Shown: positions 45,491 to 54,861, counted from the stretch's first letter. The stretch: 64,000 bases of DNA from Salibaculum sp031581025 (GCF_031581025.1 NZ_JAVLCA010000006.1); one strand, 5' to 3'. Notes: a model not told the origin generated them from the letters alone. Made by a program: numbers and translations.

Positions 45491-45703
45491 GGCTGGCTCC
45501 TGTCGCTGGGGGTCGGCATAGCGCGCGCGCGCGCTGGCGAAAAGCCCTCAGATGCCCATCAGACACCACATTCGGTCGAGATCCCCGGCGCGACGCGATG
45601 CCCCCGGTGGACAGCCCTGGCCTATTGACAGCATGACGCGGCATTGGACAAACCCGCCCGGGCCGCTTGCCCCCGGGGCCCGGCTGGCCCTATTGTCGGC
45701 CCG

Positions 45704-46012
45704 ATGCGCCTGATGATCCTTGTCCTGCTGGGCGGGCTTGCCGCCTGTGCCCCCTTTCCCGACCTGGACCTGCCAACCGACCCGGCGGCCGGTGCCGGGA
45801 ACGGCCCGGCGCTTGCGCCGCTGGGCGGTATCCTGGCCCGGGCGGCGGCGCTGGAAACCTCGGCGCGGACCGGCCCGGAGTTCACCGCCGGCCTGCCCGC
45901 GCGGCTGGCCGCCCTCAACACCCGTGCCGCCCGGCTGCGCACCACCCCGGTGCTGGACCCGGCCGGCCGCGCAAGCCTGCGCCGGGGCGTCACCGCGCCC
46001 GCGTTGCAGTAG
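45704..46012 (+). CDS. Small lipoprotein, hypothetical
   Basis: 102 residues from ATG 45704 (MRLMILVLLGGLAAC). Lipobox LAAC predicts lipidation. The mature part is Ala/Leu-rich and probably helical (LGGILARAAALETSART). Precedes hom on the same strand by 51 bases. Unknown function. Confidence 0.7.
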   Translation: MRLMILVLLGGLAACAPFPDLDLPTDPAAGAGNGPALAPLGGILARAAALETSARTGPEFTAGLPARLAALNTRAARLRTTPVLDPAGRASLRRGVTAPALQ

Positions 46013-46063
46013 CAGCGCAGACCGGCTAACAGGCGCGCAAGGACACAGCGAAGGATCAGCCAG

Positions 46064-47350
46064 ATGACCAGCCCTCTCCGCCTCGGCATCGCAGGCCTCG
46101 GAACCGTCGGTGGCGGTGTCGTGCGCATCCTGCGCCAGCAAGCCAAGCTGCTTGCCGCCCGCGCCGGGCGCCCGATCGAGATCGTGGCCATTTCGGCCCG
46201 CACCCGCGACAAGGATCGCGGCGTCAATATCGCGCACTACGATTGGGAAGACGATCCCGTGGCCCTGGCCCGGCGTGACGACGTCGATGTCTTCGTGGAA
46301 CTCATGGGCGGCTCGGACGGCCCCGCCAAGGCCGCGACCGAAGCTGCACTGGCGGCGGGCAAGCATGTCGTTACCGCCAACAAGGCGATGCTGGCCCATC
46401 ATGGACAGGCGCTGGCCGAACTGGCCGAGGACAACCGGTGCAGCCTGCGCTTCGAGGCCGCCGTGGCCGGTGGCATCCCGGTCATCAAGGCGCTGATGGA
46501 AGGGCTGGCGGGCAACGAGATGACCCGCGTCATGGGCGTGATGAACGGCACCTGCAACTATATCCTGACCCGGATGCAGCACGCGGGCCTCACCTACGAA
46601 GAGGCCTTTGCCGAGGCCGACGCGCTGGGCTTCCTGGAGGCCGATCCGGAGCTTGACGTGGGCGGCATCGACGCCGGACACAAGCTGGCGATCCTCGCCG
46701 CGCTGGCCTTCGGCACGCGCATCGACTTCGCCTCGGTCGCGCTGGAGGGCATCGGCGCGATCACCATCGAGGACATCACCCAGGCCGCCGACATGGGCTA
46801 TCGCATCAAGCTGCTGGGCGTGGCGCAGATGACCGGGCGCGGGCTGGAACAGCGCATGTCGCCCTGCCTCGTGCCCGCCCACTCGCCGCTGGGTCAGTTG
46901 GAAGGGGGCACCAACATGGTGGTGCTGGAGGGCGACGCGGTCGAGCAGATCGTGCTGCGCGGCCCCGGCGCAGGCGAAGGCCCCACCGCCAGCGCCGTCA
47001 TGGGTGACGTGATGGACATTGCCCGCGGGCTGCGGCTGCCCGTCTTCGGCCAGCCCGCCGAGACGCTGGCCGAGGCCAAACCCGCGAATTCCACGGTACC
47101 GGCGGCCTATTACCTGCGCCTGCAACTGATCGACAAGCCCGGTGCGCTGGCCAAGATCACCGCGATCCTCGGCGATGCCGGCGTGTCCATCGACCGGATG
47201 CGCCAGTACGGCCACCAGGACACCTCGGCCCCGGTGCTGATCGTTACCCACAAGACCACCCGTGCCGACCTGTCCGAGGCCCTGGCGGCAGTGCGCGAAA
47301 CCGACGTGGTGCTGGCCGATCCGGTGGCGATCCGCATCGAGGAAGTCTGA
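46064..47350 (+). CDS. hom: Homoserine dehydrogenase
   Basis: 428 residues. NAD(P)-binding GLGTVGGGVV, the catalytic-region stretches TANKAMLAHHG and GVMNGTCNYILTRM, and a C-terminal ACT domain (about 350-425) suggesting feedback control by threonine. Makes homoserine for threonine and methionine synthesis. Confidence 0.96.
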   Translation: MTSPLRLGIAGLGTVGGGVVRILRQQAKLLAARAGRPIEIVAISARTRDKDRGVNIAHYDWEDDPVALARRDDVDVFVELMGGSDGPAKAATEAALAAGKHVVTANKAMLAHHGQALAELAEDNRCSLRFEAAVAGGIPVIKALMEGLAGNEMTRVMGVMNGTCNYILTRMQHAGLTYEEAFAEADALGFLEADPELDVGGIDAGHKLAILAALAFGTRIDFASVALEGIGAITIEDITQAADMGYRIKLLGVAQMTGRGLEQRMSPCLVPAHSPLGQLEGGTNMVVLEGDAVEQIVLRGPGAGEGPTASAVMGDVMDIARGLRLPVFGQPAETLAEAKPANSTVPAAYYLRLQLIDKPGALAKITAILGDAGVSIDRMRQYGHQDTSAPVLIVTHKTTRADLSEALAAVRETDVVLADPVAIRIEEV

Positions 47351-47354
47351 CACC

Positions 47355-47987
47355 GTGACCGAGCGGGTGATCGACCTGGCCACCTGGCCCCGCGCCGGCG
47401 CCTTCCGCCTGTTCCGGTCCTACGAGAAGCCGCATTTCGCACTGACCACCCGGCTTGACGTGACCCGACTAATGGCGCGCAGGGCCGAGGGAGTCTCGCC
47501 CTTCCGGGCCTGTCTTCATGCGCTGGCCGCCGGGTTCCACGCGGTGCCGGAATTGCGCACGCGCTTTCGCGGGGCGGACAGGGTGGTCGAGCATGACCGG
47601 CTGACGCTTTCCCCCACCATCGCCCTGCCGGACGGCGGCTTTGGCTTCGGCTACATCGACTACCAGGACGACTGGCCCGCCTTCGATGCCGCCGCCGCGG
47701 CCGAGATCGCCGCCGTCCGCGCCGGGGCGCCGCGCGTGCCCAACACCGGCGAACGCGACGACCTGCTGTATCTGTCCTGCCTGCCCTGGGTCGATTTCAC
47801 GGGCCTGACCAATGCCCTGCCCGGCGCGCAGGACTGCATCCCCCGGCTGAGCTGGGGCAAATTCGTGCCCGGCGCCGACGGGCACACGACCTGCGCCTTC
47901 ACCGCCGAGGTGCATCACGCCATCGCCGACGGCGCGCATCTGGGCCAGGCCATCACGGTGATCCAGGACAGGCTTGACACCTTCTAG
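47355..47987 (+). CDS. CAT-fold O-acetyltransferase (CatA-like)
   Basis: 210 residues from GTG 47355, four bases after hom. Chloramphenicol-acetyltransferase fold: N-terminal REYKR-like region (RSYEKPHFALTTRLDVT), and the catalytic HHAIADG near the C-terminus. Such genes beside biosynthetic genes are usually not resistance determinants. Substrate unknown. Confidence 0.85.
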   Translation: MTERVIDLATWPRAGAFRLFRSYEKPHFALTTRLDVTRLMARRAEGVSPFRACLHALAAGFHAVPELRTRFRGADRVVEHDRLTLSPTIALPDGGFGFGYIDYQDDWPAFDAAAAAEIAAVRAGAPRVPNTGERDDLLYLSCLPWVDFTGLTNALPGAQDCIPRLSWGKFVPGADGHTTCAFTAEVHHAIADGAHLGQAITVIQDRLDTF

Positions 47988-48074
47988 ACCGGTGTTAGCG
48001 CGCACAGGCTTGCCGCCCCGACCCCAGCGCGCTAGGCGACAGGCAACGTCATTTCCCAACAAGGACCCGCGCCC

Positions 48075-49034
48075 ATGTCCCTGCCCACCGATTTCAATGA
48101 CCGCATGCTTTCGCTGGGCCTGGCCCGGGTCGCCGAACAGGCCGCCATCGCCAGCGCCGACTGGATCGGCCGCGGCGACGAGAAGGCCGCCGACCAGGCC
48201 GCCGTCAACGCCATGCGCGACCAGCTCAACAAGCTCGACATCCAGGGCACCGTGGTCATCGGCGAGGGCGAGCGTGACGAGGCGCCCATGCTTTTCATCG
48301 GCGAAGAGGTCGGCAATGGCCAGGGCCCGCACGTGGACATCGCGCTGGACCCGCTGGAAGGTACCACCCTGACGGCCAAGGACATGCCCAACGCGCTGAC
48401 TGTGATCGCCATGGCCTCGCGCGGGACGCTGCTGCACGCGCCCGACACCTACATGGACAAGCTGGCCGTCGGACCGGGCTACGCGCCCGGCGTCGTCACG
48501 CTGGCCATGTCCCCGGCCGAGCGGGTCTCGGCGCTAGCCTGGGCCAAGGGATGCTCGACCAAGGACATCACGGTCTGCGTGCTCGAACGCCCGCGCCATG
48601 TCGACATGATCGCCGAGCTGCGCGGCACCGGCGCGGCGGTGCGGCTGATCACCGATGGCGACGTGGCCGGCGTGATGCACTGCGCCGAGCCTGCAACCGG
48701 CATCGACATCTACATGGGCCAGGGTGGCGCCCCCGAGGGGGTGCTGGCCGCTGCCGCACTGAAATGCATGGGCGGGCAGATGTACGGGCAGCTTGTCTTC
48801 CGCGACGCCGAAGAGCGCGCCCGCGCCGACAAGGCCGGGATCACCAACCTGGACCGCGTCTATACCCGCGACGACATGGTGACAGGCGACGTGATCTTCG
48901 CGGCCACGGGTGTGACGGATGGCTCGCTGCTGCCCGGAATCCAGCGCGAACCGGACAGCCTGACGACCGAGACGATTCTCATGCGATCCAAGACCGGGTC
49001 GGTCCGGCGCATGCGCTACCGCAATCCGATCTGA
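48075..49034 (+). CDS. glpX: Fructose-1,6-bisphosphatase, class II (GlpX)
   Basis: 319 residues. Lithium-sensitive metal phosphatase fold: IALDPLEGTTLTA, the GEGERDEAPM metal-binding segment and GQGGAPEGVLAAAAL. Gluconeogenic step; may also act on sedoheptulose bisphosphate in Calvin-type organisms. Confidence 0.95.
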   Translation: MSLPTDFNDRMLSLGLARVAEQAAIASADWIGRGDEKAADQAAVNAMRDQLNKLDIQGTVVIGEGERDEAPMLFIGEEVGNGQGPHVDIALDPLEGTTLTAKDMPNALTVIAMASRGTLLHAPDTYMDKLAVGPGYAPGVVTLAMSPAERVSALAWAKGCSTKDITVCVLERPRHVDMIAELRGTGAAVRLITDGDVAGVMHCAEPATGIDIYMGQGGAPEGVLAAAALKCMGGQMYGQLVFRDAEERARADKAGITNLDRVYTRDDMVTGDVIFAATGVTDGSLLPGIQREPDSLTTETILMRSKTGSVRRMRYRNPI

Positions 49035-49049
49035 TTTTTATTGAATGGA

Positions 49050-49079
49050 AACAGGGCCCTGGCGGCCCCGTTCATCTTT
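49050..49079 (+). terminator. Probable terminator after glpX
   Basis: AACAGGGCC (49050-49058), CTGGC loop, GGCCCCGTT (49064-49072) with one mismatch, then CATCTTTC. Positioned 15 bases after the glpX stop. Confidence 0.5.
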
Positions 49080-49104
49080 CGGATACCCGGATGCATCAGA
49101 ACAC

Positions 49105-49133
49105 TTGCATATATTAGGTTTTTTACATATGTA
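49105..49133 (+). promoter_or_regulatory. Promoter with overlapping palindrome for the sulfide operon
   Basis: TTGCAT (49105-49110), 17-base spacer, TATGTA (49128-49133) form a plausible sigma-70 promoter in an AT-rich patch. An inverted repeat CATAT (49108-49112) and ATATG (49127-49131) overlaps it, as expected of a repressor of the BigR/SqrR type, which senses sulfide-derived persulfides. Confidence 0.5.
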
Positions 49134-49228
49134 CCCGTTCAAGGCAGCGGACCCCGCTGTCGGATGCAACACGAACCAGGGCGCGCACCGCTGCAACGGG
49201 TCCGCCCCGCGAGGGAACCGATAGACCG

Positions 49229-49660
49229 ATGACCACGGAATTCACACCTTTCATATCCCTGTTCGGCGGGCTGCTGATCGGCAGTTCGACCGTGCTTTTG
49301 ATGCTCACCCTGGGCCGGATCCTGGGCGCCACGGGCGTTCTGGCCGGGTTCCTGCAACCGGCCTCGACCTCGGACTGGTCCTGGCGCGCGGCGCTGCTGG
49401 CCGGCATGGTGACGGCCCCCGCCCTGATGACGCTGGCGACCGGCCAGCCGCCGACCATCCAGGTGCCCGTCAGCACGCTGATGATGGTCATCGGCGGCTT
49501 CATCGTCGGCCTCGGCGTCACCTACGGCGCGGGCTGCACGAGCGGCCACGGCGTCTGCGGCATGGCGCGCTTCTCGCCGCGTTCGATCGCCGCGACCGTC
49601 ACCTTCATGATCTTCACCGCGATCACGGTCTACGTGGTCCGTCACGTCTTCGGAGCCTGA
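49229..49660 (+). CDS. YeeE/YedE family sulfur transporter (first half-type)
   Basis: 143 residues, integral membrane protein with the GxxxGAGCTSGHGVCG motif typical of YeeE/YedE (SulP-like sulfur-compound uptake; PmpA type). Pairs with the following gene, which is the complementary half-size unit. First gene of the sulfide operon. Confidence 0.9.
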   Translation: MTTEFTPFISLFGGLLIGSSTVLLMLTLGRILGATGVLAGFLQPASTSDWSWRAALLAGMVTAPALMTLATGQPPTIQVPVSTLMMVIGGFIVGLGVTYGAGCTSGHGVCGMARFSPRSIAATVTFMIFTAITVYVVRHVFGA

Positions 49661-49664
49661 TCCA

Positions 49665-50114
49665 ATGATGCGCATTGTCTCGACTTACCTCATCGGCCTG
49701 ATCTTCGGCATCGGAATCATGATGTCCGGCATGGCCAACCCCGCCAAGGTTCTGAACTTCTTCGACGTTTTCGGCACCTGGGACCCCTCTTTGATCTTCG
49801 TGATGGGCGGGGCCATCCTCGTTGCCGCGCCGGGCTACTGGCTGGTGGTGGCGCGCCCCGCGGGCAAACCTCTGATGGGCGAGGCCTTTCACGTCCCGCA
49901 GAACCGCAAGCTGGACATGAAGCTGATCGCCGGCTCTGCCACCTTCGGCGTGGGCTGGGGGATCGCGGGCTTCTGCCCCGGCGGCGCCCTGCCCGCCGTC
50001 GGAACGCTCAACCCGGCCGTTCTGACATTCACCGCCGCGCTCATCGTCGGCATCTTCACCGCGAAGTTCACGCAAAATCTGACCGCACGCCGCGCCAAAT
50101 CGGCGGCAGCCTGA
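49665..50114 (+). CDS. YeeE/YedE family sulfur transporter (second half-type)
   Basis: 149 residues, DUF6691-like companion unit (PmpB type). Conserved FGVGWGIAGFCPGGALPAVGTL carries the Cys thought to handle thiosulfate or persulfide in YeeE proteins. Four bases after the first unit, so co-translated. Confidence 0.9.
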   Translation: MMRIVSTYLIGLIFGIGIMMSGMANPAKVLNFFDVFGTWDPSLIFVMGGAILVAAPGYWLVVARPAGKPLMGEAFHVPQNRKLDMKLIAGSATFGVGWGIAGFCPGGALPAVGTLNPAVLTFTAALIVGIFTAKFTQNLTARRAKSAAA

Positions 50115-50141
50115 CCCAAGCCCCAGAAAGAGGAACAGGAC

Positions 50142-51026
50142 ATGACCGACTATCCCGTCAACACCGAGATCAAGCCCGAGGTCCAGGCGTTCTTCGACGA
50201 CGCCACCAACACGATCTCCTACATCGTGAAAGATCCGACCTCGGACAGCTGCGCCATCGTCGACAGCGTCATGGACATCGACTATGCCGCCGGCCGGATC
50301 ACCTATGACCACGCCGATGAGCTGATCCGCCAGGTGGAAACCCAGGGCCTCAAGCTGGAATGGATCATCGAGACCCATGTCCATGCCGACCACCTCTCCG
50401 CCGCGCCCTACATCCAGGAAAAGATCGGCGGCAAGATCGGCATCGGCGCCAAGATCATGGTCGTGCAGGACACCTTCGGCAAGGTCTTCAACGAAGGCAC
50501 CGAGTTCCAGCGCGACGGCAGCCAGTTCGACGCGCTGTTCGAGGATGGTGACACCTACATGGTCGGCAACATGCCCGTCTTCGCCATGTACACGCCCGGC
50601 CACACCCCGGCCTGCATGGTGCATGTCATGGGCGATGCGGCCTTCGTGGGCGACACGCTGTTCATGCCCGACGGCGGCTCGGCCCGCGCCGATTTCCCCG
50701 GTGGTGATGCGGCCACGCTCTATGACAGCATCCAGAAGGTTCTGGCGCTGCCCGACGAGATGCGCCTGTTCATGTGCCACGACTACGGCCCGGGCGGCCG
50801 CGACATTGCCTGGGAAACCACCGTGGGCGAGGAGAAGGAAAACAACATCCACGTCGGCGGCGGCAAGACGAAAGAGGATTTCGTCAAGTTCCGCACCGAA
50901 CGCGATGCGCAGCTGGGCATGCCCAAACTGATCATTCCCTCGCTGCAGGTGAACATGCGCGCGGGCGAGATCCCGACCGACAAGGACGGCAACCCGATGC
51001 TCAAGGTGCCGGTCAACGGGCTGTAA
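50142..51026 (+). CDS. blh: Persulfide dioxygenase-like MBL-fold hydrolase (ETHE1/Blh type)
   Basis: 294 residues. Metallo-beta-lactamase fold with H79, H81, D83, H84 (THVHADH) and later GHTPACMVHVMGD and FVGDTLFMPDGGSARADFPGGDA, the ETHE1/GLX-II type mononuclear iron site. It should oxidise glutathione persulfide to sulfite. In Agrobacterium and Xylella the Blh protein is fused to DUF442; here DUF442 is on the next gene instead. Confidence 0.88.
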   Translation: MTDYPVNTEIKPEVQAFFDDATNTISYIVKDPTSDSCAIVDSVMDIDYAAGRITYDHADELIRQVETQGLKLEWIIETHVHADHLSAAPYIQEKIGGKIGIGAKIMVVQDTFGKVFNEGTEFQRDGSQFDALFEDGDTYMVGNMPVFAMYTPGHTPACMVHVMGDAAFVGDTLFMPDGGSARADFPGGDAATLYDSIQKVLALPDEMRLFMCHDYGPGGRDIAWETTVGEEKENNIHVGGGKTKEDFVKFRTERDAQLGMPKLIIPSLQVNMRAGEIPTDKDGNPMLKVPVNGL

Positions 51027-51066
51027 CCAGCCCCCCAGACCACGCCCCGACAGCAAGGAGAGGACA

Positions 51067-52740
51067 ATGGAATTCAAGACCATCACCGATGCGATCACCG
51101 TCAGCCCGCAGGTCTGCCCCGATGATCTGACGGCCATCAAGGACGCGGGCTATCGCGCCGTCATCTGCAACCGCCCCGACGGCGAGGCGGCCGACCAGCC
51201 CACCTTCGAGGAGATCGAGGCGGCGGCGAAGAAGGTCGGTCTTGAAGCCCGTTACCTGCCAATCGTGGCCGGCAAGGTCAGCGACGCGGATGCCGAGGAT
51301 TTCGGCACCGCCCTGACCGAGTTGCCGGGGCCGGTCCTGGCCTATTGCCGGACCGGCACCCGGTCGGCCACGCTGTGGTCGCTGGCCAGCGCGGACCGGC
51401 TGGAGCCCTCCGACATCCTGTCGAAGACCAAGGCCGCGGGCTATGACATGGCCGGCGTCGTGCGCCGGATCGTCAACGGCGGCAAGACGCCCACCGACAC
51501 CGGCGACGCCAAGTATGACGTCGTGATCGTTGGCGGCGGCGCGGCGGGCATCGCCGCTGCCGCCTCGATCCTGCAGCGCCGGCAAGGGCTGGAGATCGCC
51601 CTGATCGACCCCGCCGACATCCACTATTACCAGCCCGGCTGGACCATGGTCGGCGGCGGCGTCTTCGATGCCTCGACCACCGCCAAGACCATGGGCAGCC
51701 TGATCCCCAAGGGCGTGCATTGGCTCAAGTCCGCCGTGGCCGCCTTCGAACCCAAGGACAACGCCGTGGTCCTCGATGGCTGCCGGGTGGTGAAATACGA
51801 CCGGCTGATCGTCGCGCCGGGGCTGAAACTCGACTGGGGCGCCGTTGACGGCCTGGTCGAGACGCTGGGCAAGAACGGCGTGACATCGAACTACCGCTAC
51901 GACCTGGCCCCCTATACCTGGGAGCTGGTCAAGGGCCTGAAACAGGGCCGCGCGATCTTTACCCAGCCGCCCATGCCGATCAAATGCGCGGGCGCGCCGC
52001 AGAAGGCGATGTATCTGTCCGCCAACAACTGGGAGGAAATGGGCGTTCTGGACAAGATCGACATCGAGTTCATGAATGCCGGCGGCGTGCTCTTCGGTGT
52101 CAAGGACTATGTCCCGGCGCTGGAAAGCTACGTCGAACGCTATGGCGCGAACCTCAACTTTCACCACAACCTGATCGCGGTGGACGGCCCTGCGAAAAAG
52201 GCGACCTTCAAGGTCACCGCGCCCGATGAAGAAGACCGCGAAGTCACCGTCGATTTCGACATGATGCATGTCACGCCGCCGCAGACCGCGCCGGACTTCA
52301 TCCGGGTCTCGCCGCTGGCCGATTCCGCCGGCTGGGTCGACGTGGACCAGGCCACACTGCGCCACAAGGAATTCGACAACATCTGGGCGCTGGGCGACGT
52401 GATGAACGCCCCCAATGCCAAGACCGCCGCCGCCGCGCGGATGCAGGCCCCGGTGGTGGCCGACAACCTCGTGGCCGATATCGACGGGCGCGGGCCGCAG
52501 CTGCAATACAACGGCTACGGCTCCTGCCCGCTGACGGTGGAAAAGGGTAAGATCGTCCTGGCCGAGTTCGGCTATGGCGGCACCCTGCTGCCCTCCTTCC
52601 CCAAGTGGCTGATCAACGGCGAAAAACCCTCGCGGCTGGCCTGGCTGCTCAAGGAACAGGTGCTACCGCCGGTCTACTGGCGCGCCATGCTCCGGGGCCG
52701 CGAATGGCTGGCCCGCCCGGAAAAGGTCAGCGCCAGCTGA
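51067..52740 (+). CDS. DUF442 (TIGR01244)-sulfide:quinone oxidoreductase-like fusion
   Basis: 557 residues. Residues 1-110 are a DUF442 phosphatase/rhodanese-like domain with the loop CRTGTRS at 94-100. From about 148 the rest is an SQR-type flavoprotein: FAD motif DVVIVGGGAAGIAAA at 151-165, a Cys in IKCAGAPQKAMYL and another in GYGSCPLTVEKGK near the C-terminus, the expected redox Cys pair. It should oxidise sulfide to polysulfide and reduce quinone. A recognised bifunctional architecture, though DUF442 is often fused to the dioxygenase instead. Confidence 0.88.
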   Translation: MEFKTITDAITVSPQVCPDDLTAIKDAGYRAVICNRPDGEAADQPTFEEIEAAAKKVGLEARYLPIVAGKVSDADAEDFGTALTELPGPVLAYCRTGTRSATLWSLASADRLEPSDILSKTKAAGYDMAGVVRRIVNGGKTPTDTGDAKYDVVIVGGGAAGIAAAASILQRRQGLEIALIDPADIHYYQPGWTMVGGGVFDASTTAKTMGSLIPKGVHWLKSAVAAFEPKDNAVVLDGCRVVKYDRLIVAPGLKLDWGAVDGLVETLGKNGVTSNYRYDLAPYTWELVKGLKQGRAIFTQPPMPIKCAGAPQKAMYLSANNWEEMGVLDKIDIEFMNAGGVLFGVKDYVPALESYVERYGANLNFHHNLIAVDGPAKKATFKVTAPDEEDREVTVDFDMMHVTPPQTAPDFIRVSPLADSAGWVDVDQATLRHKEFDNIWALGDVMNAPNAKTAAAARMQAPVVADNLVADIDGRGPQLQYNGYGSCPLTVEKGKIVLAEFGYGGTLLPSFPKWLINGEKPSRLAWLLKEQVLPPVYWRAMLRGREWLARPEKVSAS

Positions 52741-52754
52741 CATCGAAACCCTCC

Positions 52755-52809
52755 GGACCCCGTCGCGGGGGTCCCCTGCAGGCCGACGGGGTGCCCCTGC
52801 CCCGTCGGC
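52755..52809 (+). terminator. Tandem hairpins between SQR-fusion and SulP genes
   Basis: First hairpin GGACCCC (52755-52761) with GGGGTCC (52768-52774). Second, perfect 10 bp: GCCGACGGGG (52782-52791) with CCCCGTCGGC (52800-52809). They lie between the SQR fusion stop and the SulP start, so the permease may be expressed at a lower level or be stabilised separately. Confidence 0.6.
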
Positions 52810-52836
52810 GCCTATGACTTCGAAAAGGCCCCTGTC

Positions 52837-54567
52837 ATGCGCGCATTGTCCAGATACCTGCCGATCCTGACCTGGGGTCGGACCTATGACCGCACCGCCC
52901 TGTCCAACGACCTTGTGGCAGCGGTGATCGTCACCATCATGCTGATCCCGCAGTCGCTGGCCTATGCGTTGCTGGCGGGGCTACCGCCCGAGGCGGGGAT
53001 CTATGCCTCGATCGTGCCGATCATGCTCTATTCCGTCTTCGGCACCAGCCGGGCCCTGGCCGTCGGACCGGTCGCCGTCGTGTCGCTGATGACCGCCGCC
53101 GCCATCGGCGAGGTCGCCGAGCAGGGCACCGCCGGCTATGCCGCCGCCGCGCTCACGCTGGCGGGACTGTCGGGGGCGATGCTGCTGACGCTGGGGGTGC
53201 TGCGGCTGGGCTTTCTGGCCAATTTCCTGTCGCACCCGGTGATCGCGGGCTTCATCACGGCCTCGGGCATCCTGATTGCCACCAGCCAGCTGTCGAGCAT
53301 CCTCGGCATCGACGCCTCGGGCCATACCCTGCCGCATCTGCTGGAAAGCCTGTTCCACAACCTGTCACAGATCAACTGGATCACGCTGGCCATCGGCGCG
53401 GCGGCCACCGGGTTCCTGTTCTGGGTGCGCAAGGGCCTGAAACCGCTGTTGCTGCGCGTGGGCTTGGGTCCGCGGCTGGTGGACATCCTGACCAAGGCCG
53501 GGCCGGTCGCCGCCGTCGTCGTCACCACCCTGCTGGCTGGGGTGTTCCGGCTGGACACTGCCGGGGTGCAGATCGTCGGTGCGGTGCCGCAGGCCCTGCC
53601 GCCATTCACCCTGCCCGACACCTCGTGGGAACTGATCCGCGCGCTGTTCCTGCCCGCGCTGCTAATCTCGATCATCGGCTTCGTCGAGTCGATCTCGGTG
53701 GCCCAGACGCTGGCCGCCAAGAAGCGCCAGCGCATCGACCCGAACCAGGAACTGATCGGCCTGGGCGCGGCCAACATCGGCGCGGCCTTCACCGGCGGCT
53801 ACCCGGTCACCGGCGGCTTCGCCCGGTCGGTCGTGAACTTCGACGCGGGTGCCGAAACGCCGGCCGCCGGGGCCTTCACCGCCGTGGGCCTGGCCATCGC
53901 CGCCGTGGCGCTGACCCCGCTGATCTACTTTCTGCCCAAGGCCACGCTGGCGGCCACGATCATCGTCGCGGTGCTCAGCCTTGTCGATCTGGGCATCCTC
54001 AAGCGCGCTTGGACCTACTCGCGCGCGGATTTCGCCGCCGTGCTGGCCACCATCCTGCTGACCCTCGGCTTCGGCGTGGAAACCGGCGTCAGCGCCGGCG
54101 TCGTCCTGTCCATCGCGCTGCATCTCTACAAGACCTCGCGGCCCCATGTGGCCGAGGTGGGGCGCGTCGCGGGCACCGAACATTTCCGCAACATCCGCCG
54201 CCACCAGGTCGAGACGCATCCGCGTGTGATAACGCTGCGCGTGGACGAAAGCCTCTACTTCGCCAACGCCCGCTTTCTCGAGGATTACCTCTATGACCGC
54301 GTCGCCGAGGATTGCGGGCTGTCCGACGTGATCCTGCAATGCACCGCGATCAACGAGGTCGACATGTCCGCGCTGGAAAGCCTCGAGGCGATCAACACCC
54401 GCCTGAAGGGGCTGGGCATCAAGCTGCACCTCTCCGAGGTCAAGGGCCCGGTCATGGACCGCTTGCGACGGTCGCATTTCCTCGACGAGCTGGGCGGCAA
54501 GGTCTTTCTGACCCAATACGAGGCCTGGACCGACCTGACCGACGACCAGCCCGCCGGGGCGGCCTGA
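52837..54567 (+). CDS. SulP family anion permease
   Basis: 576 residues. About 10-14 membrane helices with the SulP signature region (AVIVTIMLIPQSLAYALLAGLPPEAGIYAS) and a C-terminal STAS domain (about 440-555). The location in the sulfide operon suggests export or import of the sulfite or sulfate produced by the dioxygenase. Confidence 0.92.
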   Translation: MRALSRYLPILTWGRTYDRTALSNDLVAAVIVTIMLIPQSLAYALLAGLPPEAGIYASIVPIMLYSVFGTSRALAVGPVAVVSLMTAAAIGEVAEQGTAGYAAAALTLAGLSGAMLLTLGVLRLGFLANFLSHPVIAGFITASGILIATSQLSSILGIDASGHTLPHLLESLFHNLSQINWITLAIGAAATGFLFWVRKGLKPLLLRVGLGPRLVDILTKAGPVAAVVVTTLLAGVFRLDTAGVQIVGAVPQALPPFTLPDTSWELIRALFLPALLISIIGFVESISVAQTLAAKKRQRIDPNQELIGLGAANIGAAFTGGYPVTGGFARSVVNFDAGAETPAAGAFTAVGLAIAAVALTPLIYFLPKATLAATIIVAVLSLVDLGILKRAWTYSRADFAAVLATILLTLGFGVETGVSAGVVLSIALHLYKTSRPHVAEVGRVAGTEHFRNIRRHQVETHPRVITLRVDESLYFANARFLEDYLYDRVAEDCGLSDVILQCTAINEVDMSALESLEAINTRLKGLGIKLHLSEVKGPVMDRLRRSHFLDELGGKVFLTQYEAWTDLTDDQPAGAA

Positions 54568-54861
54568 TCAGGCGTTTTCACCGCCTGTTTCATCCGCGGT
54601 TGGCTGGGGCACGGGGCTGTCGGGATGGTCGAATTCGTCGGGCGGAACCGGCTCGCCCACCACGCGGGGGTCACAGGCCACCATGGGGCTGCCCCGGTCG
54701 CGGATGATCAGCCCGCCACGGGCGCGGCATTGCTCGAAACTCATGCTGTCGCCGAGCACCATGTATTCGCGCATCCCGTCCCCATCGCCGCCCTGCAACG
54801 CCGCCTCGTCGCACGCACCCAGCGCCAGGACCCCCGCCAATACCGTGAAACAACCGCGCAT
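54568..54861 (-). CDS. Small lipoprotein, hypothetical
   Basis: 97 residues with a signal peptide and lipobox LALGAC. The mature region holds a conserved-looking EQCRARGGLIIRDRGSPMVACD segment with two Cys that may form a disulfide. Stops adjacent to the convergent SulP gene. Function unknown. Confidence 0.75.
   Translation of the reverse strand: MRGCFTVLAGVLALGACDEAALQGGDGDGMREYMVLGDSMSFEQCRARGGLIIRDRGSPMVACDPRVVGEPVPPDEFDHPDSPVPQPTADETGGENA

Noticed and set aside
45521..45534. GC dinucleotide run, possible Z-DNA or regulatory element
   Set aside because: A short alternating GC run in 68%-like GC DNA is expected by chance and no adjoining structure supports a function.
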